In this document: piece after piece, positions 22,122 through 33,432 of the stretch
Layout of the letters: each line of letters begins with the position of its first letter
Numbering within the stretch: the stretch's first letter is position 1
Assembly: GCA_009602735.1 (NCBI GenBank)
Contig: WELA01004268.1
Span: 733,588 to 797,587 of the forward strand
Source of the DNA: Mesotaenium endlicherianum
Taxonomy: Eukaryota > Streptophyta > Zygnematophyceae > Zygnematales > Mesotaeniaceae
Length of the DNA: 64,000 nucleotides
Reading direction: 5' to 3'
The notes under the pieces: model-generated
The model's input: the letters and a program-made list of their open reading frames with translations, nothing else
What the model was told of the DNA's origin: nothing
Database searches by the model: none
Position numbers and translations under genes: made by a program

Positions 22122-25114
22122 TCATCCCCCTCCTCAAGATGCGACGTCCTCGACGCATTCTGCAGATAACGTCTCAACTTACTCTTACAATGAGTCAAGT
22201 TGGCCTCTGGCTCCCAAGTGTTGTCGTCCGCAGGGTAGCCTTTCCACTTGACCAGATACTCTTGGACAAATCGTTGACCTCGCTTGACTCGTCGATCGCC
22301 GACAATCGCCTCCACTTCATACTCCAATACATCATCGATCTCGACCGGTGGTGGCGGTGTAGGTAGTCGTCCTGGATGTCCTTCATTCGGGTCAGCGTAT
22401 GGCCGCAGACAACTGACATAGAACACATCATGGATACGCCAGCCTGAAGGAAGTTCCAACTTGTAGGCCACTGGATTTACCTGCTTGAGCACTACAAAGG
22501 GACCTGTAAACCGTGCCCGCAGTTTCCTCTTGCCTGTGAAAGGTAGGTTCTCTGTTGACAAGAGTACTTTGTCGCCCACATGGAATGTCACTTCCCTCCT
22601 GTGCTTGTTAGCATGCTTGACCTGCTCTTCCTGTGCCTTCCGAATACACGTCTTCGCCATATCCCAAGTCTTGGCCATCTGTTCCATAAAAGCTTGTGTA
22701 GTAGGAACCTGAGTCTCCTTGGCCTTCTCCAACAAGATGTTCCCTGGATGATATACTTCTCTCCCATAAACCATGGCGAATGGTGACTGCTTGGTGGATC
22801 CCTGCATGCTGTTGTTGTAGGCAAACTCCAACCCTGGCAGCTTCTTGTCCCACTCTGAAGGGTCTTCCATAGTGAAACTCCTGAGCACCTCTTGCAGAGT
22901 TCTGTTGAGCCTCTCACTCTGCCCGTCTGTCTGAGGATGATAGGAAGTGCTCATACTCAGCTTGGTCCCCATCAAAGTAAACAATGACCGCCAAAAGTTG
23001 CTAGTAAACCTTGGATCCCGATCTGAAACAATCACCTTCGGCAACCCATGTAGCCTGAAAATATGATCAAAGAATAGCCGTGCCACATCTGCTGCCGTAG
23101 AAGTCTCCTTCATGGGAATGAAGTGAGCCATCTTGCTGAGTCTAACAGATACAACCCAAATTGCATCGTGCCCTTGACCACTCACTGGTAACGATGTGAT
23201 GAAGTCCATAGCAATCTGCTCCCAAGGATACTCTGGAATAGGCAGGGGCTGCAATGTACCTCCCTTCTTTTGATTTGGTGTCTTGTTTCTCTGGCACGCA
23301 TCGCAACTCCTAATCCACTCCTCGATGTCCTTGTCCATATTTCTCCAGTAGGATTCCCGCTTCAACACGCTTGCCGTCTTCTCGCTTCCAAAGTGTCCAA
23401 CATATAAGCAATCATGATGCTCCGCAAGTAGTAAGTCTCGTAGCTCCTTGATGTCAGGTACCACCACTCTCTTAAAATCACCATAATACCATATGCCGTC
23501 CTTCTTCTGCATACTCGAGTTGGACTCAGCTGCTCCACCATCAGCAAACTCTAGGTCCTCCTCATAACCTCTCTGAAGCTTCTCCTTGAAGTCCATATTC
23601 TCCTTGATGACTGAGACAGCTGCAAGCTCACACCTCCTGGATAAAGCGTCTGCAGGGTTGATCTTCCCAGGTAAATACTCAATCTTGTGGTCGAACTGTT
23701 GCAGAAACTCCATCCACCTTGCCTGTCTTGGTGTCAACGTTGGCTGCGTCATAAACTTCTCCAAGCTCTTGTGGTCGGTCTTGATAAACACCTTCCGTCC
23801 GTCCACATAACATCGCCAAATTCTCAAAGCCTGGATAAGAGCCAACATCTCCCGCTCGTGTGCTGCATAATTCTGCTCAGCAAGACTCAACTTTCTGCTC
23901 TCGTATGCCACAGGCTGCAATCCCTTGCCCTGGTCCTGGAGAAGAATGGCTTCCACTGCAAAATTTGATGCGTCCGTGATGATGGTGAAAGGAAGCTCTG
24001 GACTTGCAGTTGCCAACACAGGTGCCTGTGTCAACAGCTCCTTAATCTTCTCAAATGCTTGCTGCTCCTTGTCACCCCATAGCCACTTCGTCTGCTTCTT
24101 CAACATGTCCGTGAGCGGTGCACACACCTTGGCAAATCCTTCAATGAAACGTCGATAATAATTTGCCATGCCGAGGAAACTCCTGAGTTGATGAATATCA
24201 GCAGGTACGGGCCAATCTCTGACTGCTTGCACCTTCTTCTGCTCCACCTTGACTCCTTCAGCTCCCACTATATGTCCAAGAAATTCGACTTCATTGAGAC
24301 TAAAGTCGCACTTGCTCATCTTCCCATACAGCTTTTGATCTCTCAAGACCTCCGACACCTTCCTCAGATGCTCCACATGCTCCTCCAAGGTCTTCGAATA
24401 GATCAGGATGTCGTCCAAAAATACCACCACAAACTGGTCCAAGTAGGGTCTGAAGATACTATTCATGAGTCCCATGAATGTAGCAGGTGCATTAGTCAAT
24501 CCAAAAGGCATGACTGTGAACTCGAACAAACCATAGCGAGTTCTGAAAGCAGTCTTCTGAACGTCTCCTTCCGCAATCCGTACCTGGTGATAGCCACTCC
24601 TCAAATCGATCTTCGAGAAATACTTTGCCCCGACAAGCCTGTCAATCAACTCGTCCACTCGTGGAAGTGGGTACCTGTTCTTGATGGTGACCTTGTTGAG
24701 TGCCCGGTAGTCGACACACATCCTCATAGTCCCATCCTTCTTCTTCACAAATAAGACTGGCGCTGCAAATGGAGACTCGCTGGGTCGGATGAATCCCTTC
24801 TCCAATAACTCTGTCAGCTGCTTCTTCAACTCATCCAACTCCGCAAACGATTGTCGATAGGCGGGTCTCACTGGTGGCTTGCTCCCTGGTTCCAACTCAA
24901 TCTTGTGCTCCATAGCTCTCTGTGGAGGTAATCCTGCAGGTAGCTCCTCAGGAAATACGCACTTGAACTCCTCCAACAGCGCCTTAATTTGGGCAGGCAT
25001 CTCAGCAGGCTTCTTCTCTTGAGCAGTTGGGCTCTGCTCCTTCTGAGCAAGGGGATCAGACACCACTACTTGCTCCTCCGGCGATGTACATTCGCCCAGG
25101 CTGTTAGGATTCAC
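22109..25114 (-). CDS. Ty3-2 pol: RT, RNase H, integrase, chromodomain (1001-aa open frame)
   Basis: RT blocks include [49 protein letters not shown] and VVFLDDIL. RNase H has [16 protein letters not shown] and KTDHKSL; Val-Glu replaces the usual Met/Val-Gly. Integrase has the H-H-C-C finger (EHHDCL...GHFG...CDACQ) and the D,D,E core (AMDF, SDRDPRF, QSERLNR). A complete chromodomain closes the protein ([13 protein letters not shown]...YLVKWKGY...NTWEPEANL). The frame starts in the linker after protease and was probably made as part of a gag-pol polyprotein. It runs through the polypurine tract and stops 13 bp inside the 3' LTR. Confidence 0.95.
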   Translation of the reverse strand: MNPNSLGECTSPEEQVVVSDPLAQKEQSPTAQEKKPAEMPAQIKALLEEFKCVFPEELPAGLPPQRAMEHKIELEPGSKPPVRPAYRQSFAELDELKKQLTELLEKGFIRPSESPFAAPVLFVKKKDGTMRMCVDYRALNKVTIKNRYPLPRVDELIDRLVGAKYFSKIDLRSGYHQVRIAEGDVQKTAFRTRYGLFEFTVMPFGLTNAPATFMGLMNSIFRPYLDQFVVVFLDDILIYSKTLEEHVEHLRKVSEVLRDQKLYGKMSKCDFSLNEVEFLGHIVGAEGVKVEQKKVQAVRDWPVPADIHQLRSFLGMANYYRRFIEGFAKVCAPLTDMLKKQTKWLWGDKEQQAFEKIKELLTQAPVLATASPELPFTIITDASNFAVEAILLQDQGKGLQPVAYESRKLSLAEQNYAAHEREMLALIQALRIWRCYVDGRKVFIKTDHKSLEKFMTQPTLTPRQARWMEFLQQFDHKIEYLPGKINPADALSRRCELAAVSVIKENMDFKEKLQRGYEEDLEFADGGAAESNSSMQKKDGIWYYGDFKRVVVPDIKELRDLLLAEHHDCLYVGHFGSEKTASVLKRESYWRNMDKDIEEWIRSCDACQRNKTPNQKKGGTLQPLPIPEYPWEQIAMDFITSLPVSGQGHDAIWVVSVRLSKMAHFIPMKETSTAADVARLFFDHIFRLHGLPKVIVSDRDPRFTSNFWRSLFTLMGTKLSMSTSYHPQTDGQSERLNRTLQEVLRSFTMEDPSEWDKKLPGLEFAYNNSMQGSTKQSPFAMVYGREVYHPGNILLEKAKETQVPTTQAFMEQMAKTWDMAKTCIRKAQEEQVKHANKHRREVTFHVGDKVLLSTENLPFTGKRKLRARFTGPFVVLKQVNPVAYKLELPSGWRIHDVFYVSCLRPYADPNEGHPGRLPTPPPPVEIDDVLEYEVEAIVGDRRVKRGQRFVQEYLVKWKGYPADDNTWEPEANLTHCKSKLRRYLQNASRTSHLEEGDDVRS
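22122..22137 (-). promoter_or_regulatory. Polypurine tract of Ty3-2
   Basis: The minus strand reads TTGAGGAGGGGGATGA directly against the 3' LTR. The pol reading frame uses the same bases as codons. Confidence 0.8.
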
Positions 25115-25216
25115 GCTTGCTCCATCTGATTACCTGGCCAGGGCCACCGAAACAAGGTACATCTCCTTCACCTGGTTCGCCACGCGTAGCTTCTTAACTT
25201 GCAGGCTCGACAGAAG

Positions 25217-25780
25217 TTAGTTACTTGTGGTCGTATCTACCTCCACCTGTTTTGCTGTCTCCATTCGACCATCACGCCCTTGGACTTTCACTTGTCCTGT
25301 GCTCCAGTGCACTTGAGGGTTGGCTTTTCTTAGCCATGGTCGGCCCAATATCACCTCATGGTGACCTAACTCTGCCTGCTCCATAACTTCAGTACTCTGG
25401 TGCCCCGCTACTTCCACGTGAATAGCTTCCGTAGGTGCATCTCACTTGAGTTTCTGCCCATTCGCCAAAATTGCCTCCTTAAGCTCATAATGCTTTTGCA
25501 CAGGGATTCGCCACTCTTTCACCAGCTTCTTGTGCACAAAATTTGCACTTGCGTCACTGTCAACCATACACTTCGCCTTGTTGCCGTCGACTACTCCTTC
25601 CACGATGATAGGCTTGTCAACGTCTCGTCCTTTGCTTCTCGGCAGGCTCCTGGGGATAACCTCCTTGTGAGTTCTCGTCTTCACGCCAGAACGACTTATT
25701 GGCGTCCTCCTTTTTCCTGTTGTTGAGGTTGCTTCGCCTTCACATAACAGTCTCGAGCCAGATGTCCAAGCTTGCCGCAA
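25217..25780 (-). pseudogene. Ty3-2 aspartic protease region
   Basis: Shows the active-site loop CMVDSDASANFV (D-S-D-A rather than D-S-G-A) and the downstream block HHEVILGRPWL. A stop near 25442 and another just past 25217 break the frame. It lies between the gag zinc knuckle and pol. Confidence 0.82.
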
Positions 25781-27473
25781 TTATAGCAGGGTCCTCTCGG
25801 CTTGAGATTCTGCTGCCTGCGCTGGTACTGCACAAGTCCCAACTCCATAGGTACTGGGCCTTGTCCACTCGTGCTTGGTGCTTGAGATCCAAAGTATCGA
25901 TATCCTCCAAAGTTGTGGCTGCCCCACTTGTAAGGTCATAGCTTTATAAAGTGCATTTTTGAGTTTCATGAAAGTATGTTTTGATTGTATAGTAGTGTAG
26001 AGTGCATTTTTGTGGTCATTTCGATATAAAGTTCATCAAATTTGGTCAAGTATTGAGAGAGTTATGGATTTCCGAAGTTTAATTAGTTTTGAGGTCGGTT
26101 GACGACTGTCCTTAATTCGCGGTGAGCGCGACCGTCGGATTGACCAACAGCGTCGAGCGATCTGGCCCGTTAGAATGAACTCGAACCTTCACGTAAGTTC
26201 GGCTGACGCGGAGTGCCGACTAGGTCGATTTACCTAGAAGTTTCGATTTAGCCTAGCGCGTCTAAGATAGAATATTCTAGTAATGTCGATGCATGTATGT
26301 GGACGTCAATTCGGCCCGACACGTCAGATTAGACTGATCTGGCTTACTCACGAATATTCTGGAAGGGACGATTTGACGAACACTTAGGAAAATCCGTAGC
26401 TTCCTCCTAGAGGGGAGCACTTAGGCAAAAAATTATAAATAGGCATAACTTCTTTGTTTCTGATCAGTTTTCACTTCTGTAAATTTCTACGGGTTTGTAA
26501 TGACGAGGCCTTTCATCCTAGTTCAATTGTGAGCAGTTTCTTGCCACTCAAAATGTCAAGTAATTTTCCTAAACTTTCTTAACAATATGCCGCTGCACTC
26601 TTGAGTATGATTGCAACTAGCTTTGTTCCTCGTAAGTCACTACGCTTCCACTAGGGCACTCTGCCCCTTTCACCACTGCCTCTGACTATACTCCACAGCG
26701 TCGACCCTTGTTGCCAATGCCATCATTTCTCCAAGACTGGTAGGGTCCTTGAGCGCCACTTCCTTGGCCACAGATGGCTTGAGTCCTCTCTTGAACTTGT
26801 CCATCATCTCCAACTCGTGCATGGATGGACATTGAAGCACCAGCTCGTTGAAGCGCGATACATACTCCTGAACGCTTCCTCGTTGACGAAGGCGCACCAA
26901 TAGATCTCGAGCAGTAGCCTCGGGTGCAATAGGTTGAAATTGCCTCTTCAAGCCTTCAAATAGGTGATCAACAGTTTCAGGAACTCCAGACAACTGCTCC
27001 TGTCGCTCATACCAAGCTCCAGCACTCTTCCACAGTAAAGTTATGACAAAGGCGACTTGCCTGTCGGGCGTGAGCGCAGAATACTCCATAAACTTTTTTC
27101 CAAAAATCCATTGATGAACAGGCGGCGATCCACGCTCTCCAGTATACACTTCAGGCTTAGGCGCACGCACTCCTGATGCGGGTGGAATAACTGGTTGTAC
27201 CACAGGATTAACATGAATTGGTGGCACAACAGGTGCAGGTGCCGAACTCGTCGAAGCGGCGTTCCCCATAACAACTCGCACCATTCTCTCCACCTCCGCG
27301 CGCATATTATGTTGAAACTGGGTGTAGACTTCTCCTCCAATTGCATTTGCCATTTGTCTTAGCATCGCCTGCATCTCTTGTTGCTCTCTGGTCATTGTTG
27401 GTGCTGCCTGCTGCCCCGCGCGCTCAACATGCTCGACATGTTCGCCTCCTCCAGCTGCCGGCTGCGACTCCAT
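25690..27473 (-). pseudogene. Ty3-2 gag split by a solo LTR
   Basis: The frame starts MESQPAAGGGEHVEH at 27473. The capsid-like part includes VHQWIFGKKFMEY, LRQRGSVQEYVSRF and FKRGLKPSVAKEV. It breaks at 26678 where the solo LTR is inserted and resumes at 25923 in a compatible frame. The CCHC knuckle CYNCGKLGHLARDC lies at about 25750-25795. Confidence 0.88.
25929..26672 (+). repeat. Inverted solo LTR of the Ty3-2 family inside Ty3-2 gag
   Basis: A 744-bp reverse complement of the Ty3-2 LTR, reading TGTAAGG...CTTTCA on +. It is flanked by the perfect 5-bp duplicate CCACT (25924-25928 and 26673-26677). No internal region is present, so it is an insertion of a second family member reduced to one LTR by recombination. 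Confidence 0.95.
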
Positions 27474-27493
27474 AATATAATATGCAAACTAGC

Positions 27494-27508
27494 CCAGCTC
27501 CGATACCA
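27494..27508 (-). promoter_or_regulatory. Primer-binding site of Ty3-2
   Basis: The minus strand reads TGGTATCGGAGCTGG two bases inside the 5' LTR. Like the site of Ty3-1, it resembles an initiator-tRNA-Met primer site. Confidence 0.75.
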
Positions 27509-27510
27509 GA

Positions 27511-28253
27511 TGAAAGGGGCAGAGTGCCCTAGTGGAAGCGTAGTGATTCACGAGGAACAAAGCCAATTGCAATCATACTCAAGAGTGCAGCGGCATATTG
27601 CTAAGAAAGCTTAGGAAAATTACTTGACATTTTTAGTGGCAAGAAACTGCTCACAAATGACGTAGAATGGAAGGCCTTGTCATTACTTACCCGTAGAAAT
27701 TTACAGAAGTGAAAACTGAGAAGAAACAAAGAAGTTATGCCTATTTATAATTTTCTGCCTCAGTGCTCCTCCCTAGGAGGAAGCTACGGATTTTCCTAAG
27801 TGTTCGTCAAATTGTCCCTTCCAAAATATTCGTGAGTAAGCCAGATCAGTCTAATCTGACGTGTCGAGCCGAATTGACGTTCACATACATGCATCGACAT
27901 TACTAGAATATTCTATCTTAGACGCGCAAGGCTAAACCGAAACTTCTAGGTAAATCGGCCTAGTCGGCACTCCGCGTCAGCCGAACTTACGTGAAGGTTC
28001 GAGTTCACACTAACGGGCCATATCGCTCGACGCTGTCGGTCAATCCGACGGTCGCGCTCACCGCGAATTAAGGACAGTCGTCAACCAACCTCAAAACTAA
28101 TTAAACTTCAGAAATCCGTAACTCTCTCAATACTTGACCAAATTCAATGAACTTTATATCAAAATGACCATAAAAATGCACTTTACACTAATATACAATC
28201 AAAACATACTTTCATGAAACTCAAAATGCACTTTGTAAACCTATAACCTTACA
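27511..28253 (-). repeat. 5' LTR of Ty3-2 (743 bp)
   Basis: TG...CA ends, adjacent to the PBS. The target duplicate ACATG follows at 28254-28258. Confidence 0.95.
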
Positions 28254-28606
28254 ACATGGCACAGTTTGGAGGCCCATAACTTGAAGGGATTATATGATTT
28301 TCTTTTAATTTATTTTAAGTTCTGGCTACCTATGAGGGTTCTTAGTAGCCTCTTAAAAAATAGATTCAATTAGGAAATTTTTGCACAACTGATGGTCATT
28401 TGTATAAAGCAGCAAAAATGAGACAAAGTGAGAATTTCCACTTTTGTTGACAGATGCTTCACTTTCACTAAAAGTGCAATGACTTATGGAGAATATGTCA
28501 GCTGTGTCTGAAACTTTAGGGAAATCTCCATATATGGGTTGTTTATTAGATTCTCAAATTTCAGACCATTCCGACAAAACCGTCGCAAGTGGCGCTAAAA
28601 AGTCAC

Positions 28607-28642
28607 TAAGTGTCCAAAAAATGGGCATTTGGGCTGCATGTG
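28607..28642 (-). repeat. ORF2-side terminal inverted repeat of copy A
   Basis: The complement reads CACATGCA, 20 bp, GACACTTA. It is identical over these 36 bp to the ORF2-side end of copy B (40615-40650), and similarity to copy B stops at 28642. Confidence 0.88.
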
Positions 28643-29756
28643 AAGTGCAAAAATGTGTTTGATTTGTACATTCAAACGTGTGCATTGATGTGGAGATAAA
28701 AGACGATGTGTATCAGTAAACTCGAGTTGTAAGCCATAGGAGGAGTGTGACGTCATCCTTAGTTTGTGATGTGAGCTTTACTCCTGTGGCCTCTTGCATA
28801 GCTCACGTGTGCAACTTTCAAGGTTCGGCATGTTTTGTCACAGGACTTGCATCAACTCAAGATTTTTATGTTTTTTTGTACTTGTCCGTATTGGACATAT
28901 AAAAAGCACTTTTGTCATTGCAATTGAAGGCAGGAGCAAGATGTGCCTAATTGGAACGGGCCCATGGACTTAAAATGCTCCTACTATATCCTGTATTTGT
29001 TTCTATAAGCTAGTGTGTTAAGTTTTGCGCTAAGTACCTCAATTCAGTACTTATGTGCGCGACGCCTTGAGGGGCAAATGGGCCATAACGGTGATTTTTG
29101 TCATATTTATGAATTGTGCGCTAGTATTATACCTCCAAATTCGGATGGGAGTTATTAGCCCATGGATGGTCCTTCGTTTGGGGTGTGTGCAAGCTTCGAA
29201 ACTCAGGGATGAGCTTGGAAGCGTGTTGAACTAATAGTTATTAAAATACATTAGGTGGACCTTGGGACACTATTCATTTTTGAGCTACAACCGGTTATGG
29301 AGGAATTAAAAAGGCTCAGGCATTGGGTGGACTGTAGTGTGCTAAATAATTATGTATAGCAGACCATGCAGAGCACACCTCTCGTTGCCACCAGGAAACG
29401 GGTCAACAAAAGCGGCATCAACTTAAAGCACTATTGTCTATTTATTTGTCTATGTTATGAAGGTTGGGATGTGTGAATCATATGAAAATACAGTGTGGTA
29501 TGGGCAAACAATGTTTTAAATTTTGACTAAACTTTGTCAATACGAATGAACCAAACAAGTCCCGAATTGTCATCGCACGATAGCAAAGTAGTGAGCAGAC
29601 CTCCACACACCCACCCTTGAAGGTTAATGAAATTATAGTTAAAGGTGTGCAACGTACATTTTGGTGGGATTCCTTGTTCATCTTTGCGCCATACTGCCCT
29701 TAAATGCTTGTGACTAACGTATTAGAGGTGCAATTATTTGAGGTCTGCGAAAGTGC

Positions 29757-30107
29757 TTTGGGTGATGAGGTTTGATTGTCTTTCTTATTTGTGTAATAAT
29801 GATTAAGATATTAGGTAGGTAAGTAGATGAAGCTTTACTTTTGGTTCAAATACTATAGATACTCTTTGCATGTACTAAGCTACTTCACGATTTCAACCGA
29901 TTTACCTTTCGTTGTTTTTCACATTTGTGGTGTGTAAAATATGCTATGGGCGGTGAGGTTCAATTGTCTTTCTTGTTTCTAAAATAATGACTACGATGAT
30001 AGATAGGTCAGTAGATGAAGGTACAGTTTTGGTTTAAATACAATACAAACTTTTTGCATGTACTAAGCTACTTAACGCCAAATTTCAGCCGATTTACCTT
30101 CTTTATC
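29757..30107. repeat. Diverged ~160-bp tandem repeat pair
   Basis: Unit 1 (about 29757-29912) and unit 2 (about 29940-30107) share GAGGTTTGATTGTCTTTCTT-like starts, TAGGT(A/C)(A/G)GTAGATGAAG, TTTTGGTT(C/T)AAATAC, TTTGCATGTACTAAGCTACT and CCGATTTACCTT in the same order. Confidence 0.8.
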
Positions 30108-30344
30108 ATGCTTTAAGTTCGCATAGCGAACGTGCTCCGTTTCTTTCCTGCTCCCAAGGCATATAGCAAACCAAAGCATTTAGCAGAGTAGCTCAATGTG
30201 GCCGACAATGAGCCTGCATTGGGCTTGCATTCACAGCCAACAGGGACCAACAGCGGCACCGGCTACATTACGTGCTCAGCATTTCTCAGCATTGCCTGAC
30301 GTCATTTGACGTAGACCAACATAGATACTATTGTAGACCGGTCA

Positions 30345-30540
30345 AGTCCAGACTCCAGAGTCGTTCGGTGGACGAGGTTGGACCCGCAGTCCAGCCCAGT
30401 CCAGCCTTGCAGGTCCAGCCCCGTCCAGCATGCCGTCCCTGTGCCGTCCAGCCTCGTCGAGAGTTCGTGTAGACCGGAGTCCAGAATCCCGACTCCAGAG
30501 TGTAGACGAGACTGGAGTCTGGACGCGACCAGGACGAGAC
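30345..30540. repeat. TCCAG/GTCCAG-rich low-complexity patch with inverted segments
   Basis: Contains many GTCCAG and ACTCCAGAGT copies. GTAGACCGG appears twice (30333 and 30469 region), and the ACTCCAG/CTGGAGT pairs could fold back. No coding signal. Confidence 0.65.
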
Positions 30541-31074
30541 AACGGATGCGCTCAAGTTGCGCTTGGAGCAGGTGTGGGTGACACGTCTAGTCCTACCGTT
30601 GCATTGCACCGCATTCGGTCTGCCATATGTAATGCGAATGGGTCACTGGTCCTCAAAAAATTTACTGTCAACGAAGAGAAGCTTGGCGTGCCGAATATGA
30701 TCGCCTTGGACAGTAGTCCGCTTCTCTATCACGTCTTATTTTCTTACTGGAAGAGTTGACCATTACACCTTCCGCCTCTGTGTAGGAAGGTCGACGATTA
30801 TAGCTACGGCGCATAGACAGCATTCTTCTCCTCCGAAATTTACAGTGTGGATATTCAGTGATTGTGCGTGAACGTACTGGAGAAGTCATATGAGACTTAG
30901 GAAACAAGTGGCCAAATAGTTCTGCTCGACACAATCCCTGTGGTCTTTGCATGTAGTCTCTACAAGAACGTATTGTCAGAGCCTTTCAAAGCTTTTTGCG
31001 TGGAAGGCTCGCAGAGCTTTTTGACTTCGAAAAAAGAAACCCAAGAAAAACGGTTGCCTTGATTCTCTCTTGGG

Positions 31075-32443
31075 ATGGGTTGCTTGAGTTCAAAGTATGT
31101 TGAATCTGAGGCAGTACCCAAGAGCTCCTCAGCTGCACCTGGTGCAAAAACAGAGATAAGAGGTTTGGGACGGGTGGAGGATAAGGAAGTGCAAGAGCGG
31201 AGCAGGAAAGCTCTGCGTTCTCTTTTTGCAACTAAGAGTAGAGACTATCTTGTGGATGGGAACGGGAAGAAGGTATGTTGTTCAAGTGTGCAAACTAGAA
31301 TTAGCTGATCATGTAGTGACTGTCGCAATAGTACGTATGCTGCTGCAGCTCCCCGTTCAAACTTTTATCACTCAAAAGTCGTACACATTTTCAGTCCAGA
31401 TCGTCCTACTGTCATATATGTGTACATGTATGTATTATATCATATGCACACCTTAACCACGTAATATGCGAGTCATCAACTTCTTTTCTTGGTTGCCCAA
31501 TATTATTTTCCCATCATTAAAATCTATCAACTCGGTGAAAGCGACCTTCTCGAAATACTGTATTGCAGAGCTCGATTCATACTACTCGTGCTGTCTCAGT
31601 GGGCTGGCTCGGAAATGCCAGGATGAGATGTGCAGTACCCGGGTAATGGGATGGTGTAGATAGGTGATATAGCAAGGATGGACTTCGTGCTGATGTGATG
31701 CAAATTGATGTAAGTTTGAGTTGGTCTTGGTCCAATGGAAGGAGACTGGTCCCTTCAGATATATATTTGAAGGGTCTTAATCAGACACTTTTTGAGATAG
31801 ACTCACACAGGGCATTATTGGCCGCATTAAGATTGCATATGCAGATTTTGACTACGTTTTGAAATCCTTGTCTCGACAGGTGAAGGTAGACCAACTGAAA
31901 GGATTGTCAATAGGTCTTCTATTTTCTGCTCACGCTGTACCAGCAGCACGAGGATTCACGAAGGTCCTAAATCAAGTCTACAGGGAGCTCAAAGCAGATG
32001 GCAAGGGGATGGAGGTCATATTCTTCTCCAATGATGACACTCCAGAGCTTTGGCAGCAAAGTTTGATAGAGATGGGATGGTTGGCCCTTCCTTACAACGA
32101 GCAGGAAACTAGCGACGCACTTGGTGAAAAGTTCGAAGTACGAGACATACCAACCCTGATTATTCTAGATAGTGAAGGCCAACTTGTTACCAAAGACGGT
32201 GTGGAGCTGATACAGACGTATGGTGCAAAAGCGTTCCCATTCACACAAGACAGAGTACGGTCTCTACAGTCGGGGATGTCTCAGGACTTGGCATCAGAGA
32301 AGAATAGAGTCAGTGGCACTACCCAGGGACACAAGTCTGGACCAGCAAGAGTTAGTAGACCAAATGGCTCAAGGGTTGAACACGATTGGGCTGAAGACGA
32401 GATGACATCTCTGGAAAGGCCAGGGGTGCCTCAAGTTGCGTAA
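31075..32443 (+). CDS. Nucleoredoxin-like thioredoxin-fold protein lacking the active-site cysteines
   Basis: Exons 31075-31272 and 31880-32443 (TAA) give 253 aa. After a short basic lead (SRDYLVDGNGKKVKVDQLKG), residues about 75-195 follow the nucleoredoxin/tryparedoxin fold: SIGLLFSAHAVPAARGFT, ELKADGKGMEVIFFSNDD, WLALPYNEQE, the cis-Pro segment FEVRDIPTLIILD, and GAKAFPFT. Where family members carry W-C-x-x-C, this one reads A-V-P-A-A, so neither redox cysteine is present. The N-terminus MGCLSSK is a classical N-myristoylation plus palmitoylation context (Gly2, Cys3), which suggests membrane attachment. A Ser/Arg-rich tail of about 50 residues follows the fold. The intron is GT-AG and phase 0. 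Redox catalysis is unlikely; a binding or regulatory role is inferred only. Confidence 0.85.
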
Positions 32444-33432
32444 TAAATTCAATATAGAAAGCCCTTAGAGGTTTGTAGGTGTGCACGACATATGTAACAA
32501 GTTTGAGGATTTGGTGTTCATATGCCAAGTCATTAGAAGGTATGTAAGGCTCTCTTACAGAGCTATTAGTACCCTTTGTTGAGGCACATCTCATGTGTGA
32601 GGTGCTGTCTAGGAACAAGTATTTAGAGGATGGTGCCTGGCTTAGAGTTGTAGTAACAGCTCAAAGCTTTGGCTTACTGAAGGCGTGGAATAGCTCTCGG
32701 GCACAAATGCATCATGCCTGACTGAATTGAAGGTATTGCAAGATATGATGACGAGGTAAGCAATATGAAGCACGCAGTGCCACTTCAGTGCTAAGCGCAC
32801 ATAATAGCAAACTGCTCATTCATTCGCTTCTTATTTGCCTAAGGTGGCAGCTGCTTGTACTTCCTAATCTGTTGTTCATTACCTTGGCTTGCAGTTTTGA
32901 GTGCATGATTTTGGCTCGCAGTGCCAGAAGCTGACTATTTGTCTATGCTCACGCTCACTGACAAAAAAGTGGGACTAGGCTGAAAAAGATGTACATGTCA
33001 AACTTACTTTGTAACGTGCTTCTATTCTGGTGGAGGCTCAACGACCAAGCTACCCACGCGAAGCAATATGTGAGTAGGCATATTTACATTCTAAGCAGAT
33101 GATACACGTATAGAAGACTGTTGGAGACTGGACGAGTAGCAGACGTTTCACAACCAAGAGTTTTTATTGCTCTACTATACAACTTACATAAACAAAAGTG
33201 GATTGACCTAAGTACTTCTATGCTTGAGCTGGTCCGTGCAGTAATCCTCTAGATTAGTACACTATTGTACAACTAATACTTTGCCAAACTGTACTCACCA
33301 GTCAGTGAACATTGACAAATAAATAGTAGCCTTAGCAATCTGCAGTCAACCTTATATTATTACTACTAACTATTACCTTATTTGTAGTTGCAAACTCTGT
33401 GCATTTCTCGACAACTTGCTTTGCTTGGCAGA
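32444..33432. other. Intergenic spacer between convergent genes
   Basis: Lies between the ends of the nucleoredoxin-like gene and the expansin gene, so it contains both 3' UTRs. No other feature was recognised. Confidence 0.5.

Larger units (their letters stand above)
21381..28253 (-). mobile_element. Ty3/gypsy chromovirus (Ty3-2) nested in copy A
   Basis: LTRs 21381-22121 and 27511-28253 begin TGAAAGGGGCAG and end CCTTACA. The 5-bp target duplicate is ACATG (21376-21380 and 28254-28258). Comparison with copy B shows uninterrupted transposon sequence across this site. Minus-strand order is PBS, gag, protease, RT, RNase H, integrase, chromodomain, PPT. The pol frame is open for 1001 codons, but gag is split by a solo LTR and the protease region has stops. 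Confidence 0.96.
6825..28642 (-). mobile_element. RAG1/Transib-like DNA transposon, copy A (decayed, with two nested LTR retrotransposons)
   Basis: Both ends are CACATGCA (6825-6832, and as the complement at 28635-28642), each with GACACTTA further in (6855-6862; complement 28607-28614). Removing Ty3-1 (9959-19198), Ty3-2 (21381-28253) and one 5-bp target duplicate each leaves about 5.7 kb, matching copy B (about 5.8 kb without its assembly duplication). Gene order also matches: ORF1 from the left end, ORF2 from the right end, tail to tail. Strand is given for ORF2. ORF1 has a premature stop and a frameshift. ORF2 has a frameshift, a premature stop and a retrotransposon insertion. This copy cannot encode its own proteins. 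The bases flanking the two ends (acaaa and aagtg) are not a target-site duplication. Confidence 0.85.
28643..31074. other. AT-rich intergenic DNA with two local repeats
   Basis: No gene was recognised. Holds a diverged tandem pair (about 29757-30107) and a TCCAG-rich patch (30345-30540). Short ORFs here lack family signatures. Confidence 0.6.

Noticed and set aside
25929-26672. Solo LTR as part of a rearranged Ty3-2 end
   Set aside because: Its own perfect 5-bp CCACT duplicate and the resuming gag frame show it is an independent insertion.
28643-28647. aactg (copy B ORF1 flank) versus aagtg (copy A ORF2 flank) as evidence of recombination between copies
   Set aside because: Four of five matching bases between arbitrary pairs of flanks is expected by chance often enough to carry no weight.
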